Below, piece by piece: positions 39,701-50,520 of a DNA stretch of 64,000 bases (within the stretch, counting starts at the first letter, position 1; every line of letters begins with the position of its first letter). The notes under the pieces were generated by a model. That model was not told the origin of the DNA. It saw only the letters and a list, made by a program, of their open reading frames with translations, and made no database searches. Source of the DNA: Alviniconcha marisindica (taxonomy: Eukaryota > Mollusca > Gastropoda > Provannidae); assembly GCA_018857735.1 (NCBI GenBank), contig JABMCL010002055.1:871001-935000 (forward strand), given 5' to 3'. Both the position numbers and the translations under genes were made by a program.

Positions 39701-42700
39701 TGAATGCAATATATGCACACACATACTGACAAGGTGTCCCAAATCTGAGGAGGAATGGACATGCACACCCAAATTTGACTTGTGAGCTTCATCAATGCCA
39801 TCATGTTCATGTTCCTTATTTTGTCAACCAGTGCAAACACCAAGGGAGGCTGTAAAGGATGCTGAGAACATTAAGCTGCTCTCAGAACTGCAGCGCCAGA
39901 GGATGCAGTCGTATGATCTTAACCTGGTGCGGTTCATTCCAGGAGAGTTTGCTGAAAATTTGGTGAGTGACAAAGTACATCAGCATGTGATTGTGCAGTA
40001 TTCACATATATGTATGTGTGCCAGGAAGGATTGTGCAAGTGTGTACTTGTGCACCTTGACATCATATGCATACATGTATAATAATATGTGCTTTGCGCAC
40101 ACCTGTGGGTATTCTTCAGCTGTCAGTGTCACTCACTGTGCTTGTAAAATTGTGTGTTCATCTATGTTGTGTTTTATCTCTTTGTTGACCTTTAAAAAAT
40201 GAACAAATTGCCCTTGGTATACAGTAATTCATTATGTGTATTTAAACATATATATAGTAAACACCAGGGTTGTAGGTCAAGTTTATGAAAGAAGCAATCT
40301 AACTCCCCATAGTGTGCATTGTCTGACCTGATCAACAGTATGTGTGTATTGTTGTGTGTGTGTATCATGTGTGTGTGCGTGTTTGTGTATGTGTGTGTGT
40401 TTGTTTAACTTTAACCCACTAATTATACTTCTTTAAGTTATCAGTTGTGGCATCAGATTTGTTCCAAGTGGTTTTGTCAGATTCAAATTTTGTTAGATGA
40501 GAGATGGAACTATTAGCAATACTAACAGTATTAAAAAGGACCTGCAAATTTAACAGTTGCTCAAAGTTGTGTACATTGGAACCATTTCATAGTTTAACGG
40601 TTTAAATTTAAAAACTGTTGTTTGCTTCATGAGTTCAGTTGAGTTTATAAAATGGTGGTCTTTCTTTTCAGGGTAGGCTATCAAAATTAAATTATAATAT
40701 TAGCCATTGCCATTTTTGGCACCTTTTTTGTTTTGTTTTACTGTTAGTTTTTTTGTACTGTAGCAAAATCAACAGGGGTTAGAACTTTTAAATGTGTTTG
40801 TAAGTAAATAAGCAAATGTTTTTGAAAGGCAGATACATTCACAAGCCTGGTATGATTGATAGAGGAAAGCTGTGAATGACTAATAGTTGGTGTTTAAATT
40901 ATGAGCATTGGCCATTGTATAGATGAATAGGTGTAGGATAATCATTCAACTGAGTATATCATACGATATTATTATTACATAGGTGCAGATTAATCATTTT
41001 TTAAGTGCTCAGTCAATGATGTTTGTTTGGCAAGGCATAGTAAATTTTATTAGTAATTAGTATGAATCCCAATGTCGACGGTCAGTCTTACTCAACATTT
41101 TTGGTCCAGAAAAAGTACAGCGTGGAGACCACAAAGTCCCAGGTGGAGAGAGGCCCCCTGTCCACCAAATCATGGAGCATGCTGGGCCAACATTGTCAGC
41201 AGTACTTCAAAAAATCACCTGCTCTTCACTTTATGTGAGTGTTACTGTTATAATCGCGCTGATCTGGAGCCGTTTAATGATTTATGCTCTGGCACTGTCA
41301 CTAGTGCCAGCTGTACTTCAAGTTACAAAAATCACTGTAGCTTCACTCATGTGAGTGTTACCTTTTTGGTATGGCATTGGCCATTAAATAATAAAAATAA
41401 TAGGTACTTCGTCTTGGAGCGCCTGGCCCTAAGCACTTAACAAATTCTCTAAATGTGTACATTTGTGTGTTTAAGTATAACCTGCCATGTGTACTTTTGG
41501 CACAGTGGCTTGGATCTTCTAGTTTGTCAAGCAGCTGCAGTAACATGGGGATGGAACGGATACTGAAAGTAAGAGTCGGCACAAAAAGTTGAACAGTCCC
41601 TGGAGAAGAAAATTCTCCTGCTGACAGCTAAGACTCAAACCTGTAACCTTTTGATCACATGTCCAGCGCTCCACCACTGAGCTATCCTGACTCCCCAATA
41701 TGCCCTCTGCACATTTTATGAGTCATTGACTTGAGTGTTATTACTACACGGTACACCCCTGGTAATTTTTCAATATCTTACCACCTTGCAGCATGGTATA
41801 ATGGTTGTCTGTATTCTTGTATCCTGTCATCAGTAGTTGAGAAAAACTACTAACCATCCACTACAGTTCATGTTATCAAATTTATATACTCTGGTGGTAG
41901 TGTGTACACTTCATTGACCTTATTGCCCCTTTCATTGCTTTGAAACAAATCACAGGCCCTTTACTTTATGTGTTATCAAAGTTCAAACCCTCTCTGAGCA
42001 ATACTTTGATACCTTAGTCAGTGGCCCATGATCTTTCTCTTGTCAGCTGTGTTTGAGAGAAATCACTCGCCCTTTGCTTTGTGTATAGATCTACAGCTCT
42101 GCATCCTTTGAGCTGTGTGTTGAGAGGCTGACTTACCTTTCCATTATCTTTGTTCTCAGGTGTGGTTCATTTGAGCGAGGCGAGGTGGTGAAAAAGGTGG
42201 CGAGAGAGAGAAAGCCAAGAGAGACTGAGACAGGAAAGACCACAGAGCTAAAACAGGTTTGTGCGTCGTCAGTCACATTCACGCACTGGTGGCTGCCATT
42301 GATGCAGTTGGTTAGACGCTGTGTATTCTGACCAAGCAGACTTATCAATTGTGTTGGAGGGCTAGGTTCGATCCTTGTAAGAAGTAGTCAGTTTTCTTCT
42401 CCACTATGTGATAGTGATTTTAGGGCTGGCTGTCATTTTTTTTCTCTCTCTCTCTATGGTGCTCTGGGTTTGCCTCTCCCCCATTCCTCCCACACTTTAT
42501 TTTTGTGTGAATGTCCTTTCACCTGCACCTTCCCCCAGAATCCAAAATCTCATTAACACAATGATTACAGAAGGATAAACCTACTTCTAATTTTGTCAGT
42601 GATATGAGTAGCAGGGCAGCAGTTGCACATTAAGCATGACCCACTGGCTGGTTTCTGTTGGTTTCCTGCCATACGTCACTCTAGGCTCATCGAGAGGTGA

Positions 42701-45700
42701 AAGGCTTTAAGTAGTCATTAATATTATTCATTGCAAAAGACCTTTTGAGGGGTATACTGAAAAGAAGGGAGATGCTGAGGATGCTGGATTTACAGAAAGA
42801 AAATGATGAAGATAGCTGTGATCTTTAGTAAAATATTTGAAAAATGAACAGTGTTAGTCTGTTACACTAGCTGTATGCTGCAGGCACAGTTTCTGTCTTT
42901 CACACAACTCTTCCCACAGCTTTCAGGGACACAGTCTTATTTTTCAGTCCTTACTTCCTTATGTGAAGGTTACTTTCAGAAACAGTTATAATATCCACAT
43001 GATGTGTTGGGATCAGACCCATGAAGTCAACATACAGCTGCCAGAATTGTGACTTCATGTCACATAATTATATACATGTGCAGGAAAACATTTGCATTAT
43101 GAAAATCTCGTTCAGTTCTTGGTAAAGCTTCAAGTTTTAGCAGAGGGGTGAAATGCTGAAAAGAAGGCCAGCTATGCTGCTGTTGCTGAAGTACATGCTA
43201 AGTAGCTCAGTTTGTTGGTCCACCTTGCATCAACCTAGGAAGTAGAACTTACTTAGTTATTTCAAAACTACTGTTACTACAAAGTACAAGGAGTACTTCA
43301 TTTTGATTCTGAAAAGGATAGAATAACCAAGAAACACACACACGCACATATGCATGCACACTCATACACATACACACACACACACGAAGAAGGTTTTCAA
43401 TGTGTTCAGAATTATTTGTCCCCTTTGCAGTTTGTAAATGTACCAGTTAGGTCAAATGTTTACCTTGGGGACAGTAACTACATTGTTGTTGCACGGGTTC
43501 CCCTTTGCAGTTTGTAAATGTACCAGTTAGGTCAAATGTTTACCTTGGGGACAGTAACTACATTGTTGTTGCATGGCATTGGGAGTATACATTTTTTTGC
43601 ACTGGTTTTCCCTCCAGCTTGCATCATTCAAAGAAACATCCAAGAACGAGGCTACGACCAAGGAAGTGGAGGATGTGCTCAACACATTGTGGCGTCTATA
43701 TGAACAGAATAATGGTAAGTAATGAATCCTGTTTGTTGCTGTAAAATGATGCTATATTAATTGTGGCTGCTTGTGTGTGATACCAGACATTCTAAGTTGA
43801 AGGCAGTCCAGATCTGTATAATTATGCCATAATCTTGTTATAAAAGTTATGTAATGTACAAGAATACACATTTAAATCTTAGTTGAAATTGTTCCACATC
43901 TTTTGCATGCAGTCATAACCTTGCTGTTTATGTGGACACAGTGGTTTTGCTTGAGACTTAAAGTCACCAGAGTTTGCCCCCCTCCCGCCTAACCATTACC
44001 CTGGTATAAACGTACTGGTTGACTGGGTGTAAATCATCAAGTTACATACTTACTTCCTTACCATTTATAAGTCAAGCACTCCAGCTCCAGGTGATGCAGA
44101 CTGCAGTGCTGTTTTTTTTATCTGAACTTTGCAAACCATTTAATATGTTTATTATAGAGAATATACCTCTGGTGGAGTTTATGTACCTTGTATTTACATG
44201 CATGCCTGGTGAGAGTTACCATAGGCAACTCTGGTCTTTTTGCTGTTGTACTTGTGTTACGTATTTTGAGCGCTAATTAACTCCCTTGTGTGTTGATTGA
44301 TTTAGTACATTGATGAGGATTTTTTTTTTAACTGTCTGAGTTGATAATTAGTGTACCAGGTGATCAGTGACCATCCCTACCTGCCACTAGAAGTTTATGT
44401 TGGCAATGCTGTTTTGCAGGGAGCCCCATCTGTTATTTTGAATTTGTGATCAACCCTTTCTCCTTCGGTCAGTCTGTGGAAAATATCTTTTATGTCTCCT
44501 TTTTGGCCAGGGTAAGTAATGCACTTTTTTGTGGTTCTTCTTCTAAGTAAGTCATGCACTTTTGTGGGTTATTCTTCTCATTTTTATTCCTTCTGCTTTC
44601 CCCCTCCTCTCACCCTTTTTTGGGGGGTGGTGGTGGTGGGGGTAGGGGATAGTCCTTTATGAGATTCCCAACCCACTGTGGGCTATAAGTGTAATAGATA
44701 CAGAAATTGGGAATTCAGAGCTACGAAGGGGTTTTCTTTCCCAACCCACTGTGGGCTATAAATGTAATAGATACAGAAATTGGGAATTCAGAGCTATGAA
44801 GGGGTTTTCTTTGTTAGGCCTGGAATTAGGTCAGAACATAGCTTTGTAATTGTATACTTTGCCTATTGCCATGAATTTTGCCTTTTTAGTTTCTGCTTGC
44901 TTTCCCGGTTCATTCACCTTCATTTTTCCCTGCCCTCTTCCAGCATAGAGTGATATATGTGTCACAGAGCAGTTACGGTTCTGTGGCCAGAGTCCTTTAC
45001 TGCCTTTTGGAAGATTTTTGATATGAGTTGAGAGAGAAAGTGTTTCTCACTTCTCTTCTCACAGTTCCCAGCCATTTGTGTTCAAGTTCAAACAACACAG
45101 ACATGGATTATAGTGGAGAATGCACTGGCACAGCTTTGACCTGACTGTTATGCAAAGAACAGTCAGAAGTCTAAATCCCCTGTTAGAAGGGGATTTCCCT
45201 GAAAATTTGCATCATGTTGTCTATGTCATAATAAATAAGCGTTCTTTTGAATCTTGTATGTGTTTTGACCGGACTGACTTGCTGTTCCAGGATGGATTCA
45301 TCATGATCGATCTAGATGAGGATGGTCTGCCTGTCCTTGGTAAGTGCACTTGTGTGACAAGTTCATGACTGGCAACTCGCTGGTTAGTAATTGGAAACTG
45401 TGTTTTGAGTGAATGGCGCCCGGAGTCCTGCTGTCGTCCTGAGGTGACCCTTGCAGTTGACAGGTTGTTGAAGTCAATTAGTATTTACTAATGAACTCTG
45501 CCTCTCACTGCAGCTAGGTCTTCCATTTTCCCCAGCATGGTCCAAAGGGGTGTGACGCATCTCACTCCTAGCTAGCTGATGTGTTGAGTCACTGGCCGGA
45601 GTGGACATAGTGAAGGTGGGTCTTCTTTTCCTTGCCATACTGTTGATCACAAGGACAGTCCACTCTCTAGTCCATGCAGAAGGCTGGAGTGGAGGTAGTG

Positions 45701-48096
45701 AAGGTGGGTCTTCTTTTCCTTGCCATACTGTTGATCACAAGGACAGTCCACTCTCTAGTCCATGCAGAAGGCTGGAGTGGATGTAGTGAAGGTGGGTCTT
45801 CTTTTCCTTGCCATACTGTTGATCACAAGGACAGTCCACTCCCTGGTCCATGCAGAAGGCTGGAGTGGATGTAGTGAAGGTGGGTCTTCTTTTCCTTGTC
45901 TTACTGCTGATCACAAGAACAGTCTGCTCTCTAGTTCCTGCAGAGGGCTGTAGAGCTTGGTCTGCCTAGGGGGTGGGTGGGGGGCGGTGTCCTTGTGCAA
46001 CATCTGAGTTGTCAGTCCAGCTAACATTGTCATGTCTCTGTGTGGCTACGGTCCTTGTGCAAACTAACTGAGCTGCATGGCTGTGTGACTCACTGACTGA
46101 ATAGTGAGCTGTTTTTACAGCATGGGAGTTGCAGACCTACTCACCTTGTCATGTCATGGCTGTGTGGCTGATACTTTACAGTATGGGAGTTGCAGACCTA
46201 CTCACCTTGTCATGTCATGGCTGTGTGGCTGTGATACTTTTATACAGTATGGGAGTTGCCTACCTGCTTGCCTTGTATTATATCAGGTCTGTGGTGGCTG
46301 ATACTTTTACAGTATGGGAGTTGCAGACCCCTCGCCTTATCATGTCATATCTGTGTGGCTGTGATACTTTTATACAGTATGGGAGTTGCCTACCTGCTTG
46401 CCTTGTATTATATCATGTCAATGTGGTTGTGATACTTTTAGTGTTACAGTATGGGAGTTGCAGACCTGCTTGTCTTGTATTATGTCATATCTGTGTGGCC
46501 GTGATACTTTTACAGTAAGGGAGTTGCAGACCTGCTCACCTTGTCATGTCATGTCTATGTGGCTGTGATACTTTTACAGTAAGGGAGTTGCAGACTTGCT
46601 CACCTTGTCATGTCATGTCTATGTGGCTGTGACACTTTTACAGTAAGGGAGTCAATAATTGCCAGACCAGCTAGCTGCGTCATGAGTTGAGCTGCTGAAC
46701 CGCCTTTGGCAAAAAGCATTTGCCACCATGGCGTCATATACCCAGCTGTGCGGTTTAATTTTTGAATGCCTGTCCTGCGCGCAGTGCCTCAGGAGGGCAA
46801 TACTGAGGAGAGGGAGGCTGAGGGCAGGGCGCGGCAGCAGCTGGTCATCTCCATCACTCCTTCAGACTGGAGGGTAAGCCTGGCCACGCCCTCTTTACTG
46901 ACCAGTACTGGCTTTGGGGCTGGGAGGCAGGCAGTCTTTCCTCGGGCCTTCCAGGATAGTTCCTCTCTCCATCCACCCCTTAGCCCCCCCTACACACACT
47001 CACACCTCTTTATTTTACCTTAATTTTCAGACCACAAGGTGCTACCAACAATTACAGTATTAGGCACACCCCTTGATTTACCCTACCAGTTAGCAGCTTT
47101 GGCCTGCCAGTAATCCAACAGATGTCGGTTCAGGTCCACTTTGGCCTAGCGGTACGGCATTAGGCTGGTAATCTGACAGATCTTGGTTCGCTGTCCTTAC
47201 TCCTCAAACATTGTGGTTTGTGGGCACTGGCTTGTGACTTTGTTCTTCACAAAGAATGAAACATTAAAATGGCTCTTTTCACTGCTCATCTTAATGCAGA
47301 AATCATTCCGGTGGTGACAGCGTGGCATTGAGTATAGTTCCCCCTCCCCCCAGTTGCACAAATGAACGATTACCCCTACCTGCAAACGATTACCCCTACC
47401 TGCAAACAATTACCTCTACCTGCAAACGATTACCCCTACCTGCAAACAATTACCCCTACCTGCAAACGATTACCCTTACCTGGAAACGATTACCTCTACC
47501 TGCAAACGATTACCCCTACCTGCAAACGATTACCCCTACCTGCAAACAATTACCCCTACCTGCAAACGATTACCCTTACCTGCAAACGATTACCTCTACC
47601 TGCAAACGATTACCCCTACCTGCAAACGATTACCTCTACCTGCAAACAGTTACCCCTACCTGCTGCCTCCCATGTAAGAAATCTACAGATTAGGCACCAC
47701 TGAGTACAACAGAAAGTGCGAAGTTGCCATCGTGAACAAGACAGCTTGAAGACCAGACAGTACATATGAGTAATTCATTCATTGATGGGCAGCTTGCACT
47801 CGCTAATTGTCCAGACATTTGTGCCTCTTTTAAGCAGAAATTACATGTGATTTTGTTTTCCTCCACAGAAATTATTCAAATGTTCATGTATCAGATCTCC
47901 TCGTAAAGTTAATATTAATAATAAAAAATAATTCTTATAAAGCACTGTTCTCTAACAAGAGTTAAACTCACTGCGCTGTACAAACATCTTATGACAAAAA
48001 CCACATTAGCATACATCTCAACAAACAGAACCTTAAATATTGTAGTCTACCATTATCACCTAGCAAACAATAACTCTATATATATATATATACACA

Positions 48097-48162
<66 letters not shown>

Positions 48163-48841
48163 ACATGCGTGCACCAGTCCCCACTTGTCCACTCAAATAC
48201 AGCTATTATTAAATGATTGATACTTTCAACAACATCAACACCAAATTGAGTCTGTCTTCTCACCCACCCACTCTGCACCCCCTTCTCTTGTCTGGATCAG
48301 TTCCAGCTACATCTCACCCTGAGATAACTGCTCCGCTTGACTGGTCGTAAAACACCAACTTACTTACTTACTTGCTCCAGCTACATCTAACCTCATCCCT
48401 TCCAGGAAATGATTCAGACCAAACAGCCATTCTCTCTTTGTTAACCCCTTCTCTGCCACAGCCTGTACAATTTCCTGGCTGAAAAGTGCGCACATACATA
48501 CCTCCAAACAGTATATTTGATGGTCCTTTAACAAATCTACTTTCAATACTGTCCATTTTAATAGAAATCCTTTCACATGCTCATGCAAAAAGGGGGCAAA
48601 AAAGCCTGAATGGTTTCAAATTTGGCACTTTTATTGGTCGTTTTCCGAGTGAGGGCGCAGCAAGCATGGCAGTGAAAAGGCATGTGATCAACTACATGTG
48701 ATTTTTTTCCCTCTCTGTCTCTTCCAGGAAATCATTAAGAAGTTCAGTATCTCACAGCCACTGATCAGGAACAGAACCCCACCAGACAAGGCAAAAAGCC
48801 AAGAGAATGTCGCTGGGCCTTCCACTTCCAGAGCTCGATAG
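36748..48841 (+). CDS. NSMCE4A: Non-structural maintenance of chromosomes element 4 (NSE4), SMC5/6 kleisin, complete, 10 exons
   Basis: Exons, all phase-consistent: 36748..36913, 38197..38268, 39832..39962, 41110..41234, 42160..42256, 43618..43714, 44420..44511, 45291..45339, 46785..46873, 48728..48841 (stop TAG); 343 residues. NSE4 is the kleisin that bridges the SMC5 and SMC6 heads and binds NSE1/NSE3, in nuclear DNA repair and chromosome maintenance. Family signs: an acidic N-terminus with [19 protein letters not shown] (about 43-61), [15 protein letters not shown] and [14 protein letters not shown] (exon 3), and the C-terminal NSE4 domain [40 protein letters not shown] (exons 7-8) and [16 protein letters not shown] (exons 9-10), which binds SMC5. 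Human NSMCE4A is 385 residues, so this protein is slightly short. An ATG at 36715 would add 11 residues; the 36748 start has the better context (AAAAATGG). Several introns hold minisatellites. Confidence 0.95.
37280..37395. repeat. Dispersed repeat of the GTGGACGTAAAG family (reverse)
   Basis: Reads TTGCTTTACGTTCACAGTGA, TTAGGGACGGGGAGCC, AGGACGGCAACTTCGAC and TTTCACACAGCT, matching copies at 54237 and 54722. It lies in NSMCE4A intron 1. Confidence 0.7.
38520..39112. repeat. Minisatellite, about 62-80 bp unit, 8 copies, with internal C homopolymers
   Basis: Units carry AAAGCTGCTCACCCA(A/T)ACAT, GAATCTCCCCAACTCCCCCT and a variable run of 8 to 20 C, then TTTAAAACAGTTAAAG. Unit length varies mainly through the C run. 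NSMCE4A intron 2. Confidence 0.88.
39537..39770. repeat. Direct tandem duplication, about 110 bp, 2 copies
   Basis: Both copies contain CACACACAGAG(A/G)TCAA, CCATGAAT(A/G)CAATATATG, CACACACATACTGACA and GTGTCCCAAATCT(C/G)AGGAGG. The second ends about 60 bp before NSMCE4A exon 3. Confidence 0.85.
41385..41697 (-). mobile_element. tRNA-derived SINE, family A head with alternative tail
   Basis: Minus strand begins GGGGAGTCAGGATAGCTCAG, has CAGGTTTGAGTCTTAGC, GAGAATTTTCTTCTCCAGGG, TTACTTTCAGTATCCGTTCC and CATGTTACTGCAGCTGC. It then switches to TTAAGTGCTTAGGGCCAGGC and AAGTACCTATTATT. Head and body match the SINE at 21126..21623, while the tail matches 20190..20272. It lies in NSMCE4A intron 4. 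Confidence 0.75.
43428..43575. repeat. Tandem duplication, about 74 bp, 2 copies
   Basis: CCCCTTTGCAGTTTGTAAAT, GTACCAGTTAGGTCAAATGT and TTGGGGACAGTAACTACATT occur twice with one or two differences. Each copy contains CCCTTTGCAG, an acceptor-like string, upstream of the true exon 6 acceptor at 43617. NSMCE4A intron 5. Confidence 0.92.
44185..44305. repeat. Dispersed repeat with GAGCGCTAATTAAC core, second copy
   Basis: Contains CTTGTATTTACATGCATGCC, GGTGAGAGTTACCATAGGCA, TTTTGAGCGCTAATTAACTC and GTGTTGATTGA. Compare 20860..20995 and 52945..53190. NSMCE4A intron 6. Confidence 0.65.
44677..44815. repeat. Tandem duplication, about 70 bp, 2 copies
   Basis: CCCAACCCACTGTGGGCTAT, AATAGATACAGAAATTGGGA and AAGGGGTTTTCTTT occur twice with two substitutions. 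NSMCE4A intron 7. Confidence 0.92.
45590..45955. repeat. Minisatellite, 88-bp unit, 4 copies, NSMCE4A intron 8
   Basis: Unit has GGCTGGAGTGGATGTAGTGA, AGGTGGGTCTTCTTTTCCTT, GATCACAAGGACAGTCCACT and AGTCCATGCAGA. The first three copies are nearly identical. GAAGGTGGGT in each unit is a donor-like string. Confidence 0.92.
46105..46660. repeat. Minisatellite, about 60-75 bp unit, 8-9 copies, NSMCE4A intron 8
   Basis: Unit has TGATACTTTTACAGTATGGG, AGTTGCAGACCTGCTCACCT and TGTCATGTCATGTCTGTGTG. Each unit contains CTTTTACAG, an acceptor-like string. The array ends about 125 bp before exon 9 and does not include its acceptor. Confidence 0.88.
47127..47337 (+). mobile_element. tRNA-derived SINE, family B
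   Basis: Has TTTGGCCTAGCGGTACGGCA, a decayed B-box region (CTTGGTTCGC), GTGGTTTGTGGGCACTGG, AATGAAACATTAAAATGGC and CATTCCGGTGGTGACAGCG. The 3' end runs into the 20-bp minisatellite instead of an (AT)n tail. NSMCE4A intron 9. Confidence 0.8.
47363..47663. repeat. Minisatellite, 20-bp unit, 15 copies
   Basis: Unit TGCAAACGATTACCCCTACC with a few third-position-like changes (AAT, CTC, CTT). Extremely regular, starting about 25 bp after a family B SINE, as if seeded at the SINE's 3' end. Open frames reading NDYPYLQT are artefacts. NSMCE4A intron 9. Confidence 0.95.
47920..48010. repeat. Dispersed repeat fragment (CTCTAACA-GAGTTAAACTCA type)
   Basis: An (AAT)n-like run, then TTCTTATAAAGCACTGTTCT, AGAGTTAAACTCACTGCGCT and GTACAAAC. 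A second copy is at 58468..58580 with the same order. It is probably a reversed SINE or LINE end. Confidence 0.65.
48073..48161. repeat. (AT)n-(AC)n compound microsatellite
   Basis: A short (TA)n run followed by about 60 bp of AC repeat, NSMCE4A intron 9. Confidence 0.95.
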
Positions 48842-50040
48842 TTGTGGGCAGGGGTATTGACATTGTGCATGCGTGTGTTTGGGGAGTGGGGTGGGGTGGG
48901 AAGTGGGGGATTGCTTCTGCATGTGTGTGTGAGAGATGCAGACAGGTGAGTGTTGGACTGAAGATGCTTTTGACTGATTAGAATACAAAATGGGGGGTTT
49001 GTACGTGTCCTGGAACCTGGGAAAAGTCCTGAAATTTGAAATGAAAACTTCCAAGCCTGGGAAAATCATTGCACTCTTAGATCTTAATAAGGTCCTGGAA
49101 TGGTCCTGGAATTTTGCTTTCTGTCATTTTGTATTAGACTATTACGTTTACAATGGAATACTCGTAAACGTCTTTATGCAAGTGTAAGAGTGCGAACATT
49201 GGGAAACAGTAGTTCAGCTTGAACTGGAACGCCCCTGGTGATTAGTAATGCTGTCACTAGTGTCAGCTAAGAGTGTTTAGAATTGTAAGCGGGTTCAGCT
49301 GTCTCCAGCTTGCATTTTTGCCAGGTGTTCATTTCTGCCACACCAAAGCCGTTGGAAAAAAACATTGTAATAATTTGTCCTGGAACAGTCCCAGAGTTTT
49401 GTCAGAAACATGTATGAATCCTGTAACGCTGTGTGTCCTGTAACAGCATGAGTCATATAATAATTATTATGTAAATGTTAATGCATGTGTGCTGAATACA
49501 TGCATGCACATGTGCTGAATACATGCAGCAATCATGCACTGTGGTTTGTGTGCGTGTGTGTGTGTGCGCGCACGCGTGCGTGTGTGTGTGTGTGTGCACA
49601 CGCGCATCTATGTATGTGTATGAGACTGAAGCCTGTTTTGAGTCTTTGAAGTGCTGCATACTGCAGCAGTTATGTGCTGTGATTTGCAGTGCTCATGTAA
49701 TGACTGTTACTGGTTGCAAGAGCTGTACAGATGTATATATACATCTATATATATACAGTAAAAAGTTGTGTCCTAAACTCTCAAATGTCATATTTTGTAT
49801 ACTCACTTCTGCCTTTTAAAATTTTATTTGGTAAACATGAATGCCTTAAGAGGCTCCTTTTCAGGGATTTTTGTTTTGGTGAATTTAATTTATTATTTAT
49901 CCTCTTAAAATAAATGTGTGGTGGAGGGGCAGTCGTATGAAAATAAATGTGGCGTGGGGTTGGGAGGGTTGATGACAACGTTCACATCATGATCCAAATT
50001 TATAATCAATTAGTCATCTGTAACCAGTGCTGTTTTCTAA
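48842..50040. other. NSMCE4A 3' flank, probable 3' UTR
   Basis: No coding exon seen. AAAATAAATGTG at about 49906..49917 and a further AATAAA at about 49941 are possible polyadenylation signals; the real one is not determinable here. Contains a GT/GC-alternating stretch (about 49548..49605) with potential for left-handed DNA. Confidence 0.4.
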
Positions 50041-50520
50041 GGGGCGGGGATAGCTCAGTGGTTAGAGCGCCGGACTCGTGATCGAAAGGTCGCGGGTTTG
50101 AATCCCTACTGGAGCGGCGGGAGAATTTTCTTCTCCAGGGTCAGCTTTCTGTGTTGACTCTTATTTCGGTATACGTTCCACCCCGTGTTACCGCAGTAGC
50201 ACGTAAAAGACCCCGGTCATTCTGCCAAAAGCGCAGGTGGCAGGTTACAGCTAAACACGCATACACCTTACGTATGTGGCTTTGCATGAAGTGACATGGT
50301 GCATGGTTGTATGGTGTACACAGAACGCGCCGAGATGGCAGCAGTTTCTTGTGGCACCAGCCATGCCAGCACTGTAAGTACACCACTTCGGTGGATATTC
50401 AAAAAACGCGCTATAAAAAGCTAGTCATTCATGTAGAATAGCATGCGAGCGCAGTGAGTCTGCTTGAGAGCGGAGAATAGCGCTATATAAAAGTGATCAA
50501 TAATAATTATTATTATTAAT
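50041..50520 (+). mobile_element. tRNA-derived SINE, family A, full length
   Basis: The head GGGGATAGCTCAGTGGTTAG is an A box within a D-arm-like hairpin, followed by a B-box-like GCGGGTTTGAATCCC. The body has GAGAATTTTCTTCTCCAGGG, GACTCTTATTTCGGTATACG, CCGCAGTAGCACGTAAAAGA and GGCACCAGCCATGCCAG. It ends GTGAGTCTGCTTGAGAGCGG, AGCGCTATATAAAAGTGATC and (AAT)n. The well-preserved promoter boxes suggest a fairly young insertion. Confidence 0.9.

Noticed and set aside
45601..45953. Open frames reading [19 protein letters not shown]
   Set aside because: The 88-bp minisatellite gives an apparent membrane segment in each copy. It lies in an NSMCE4A intron, with donor-like GGTGGGT strings but no exon evidence.
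47322..47703. Repetitive protein of NDYPYLQT units
   Set aside because: A product of the 20-bp array. The frame is open because the array has few stops, and it lies in an NSMCE4A intron.
50041..50115. Functional tRNA gene
   Set aside because: D-arm and B-box-like segments are present, but the anticodon arm does not close cleanly and the sequence continues into a SINE body shared with other copies.
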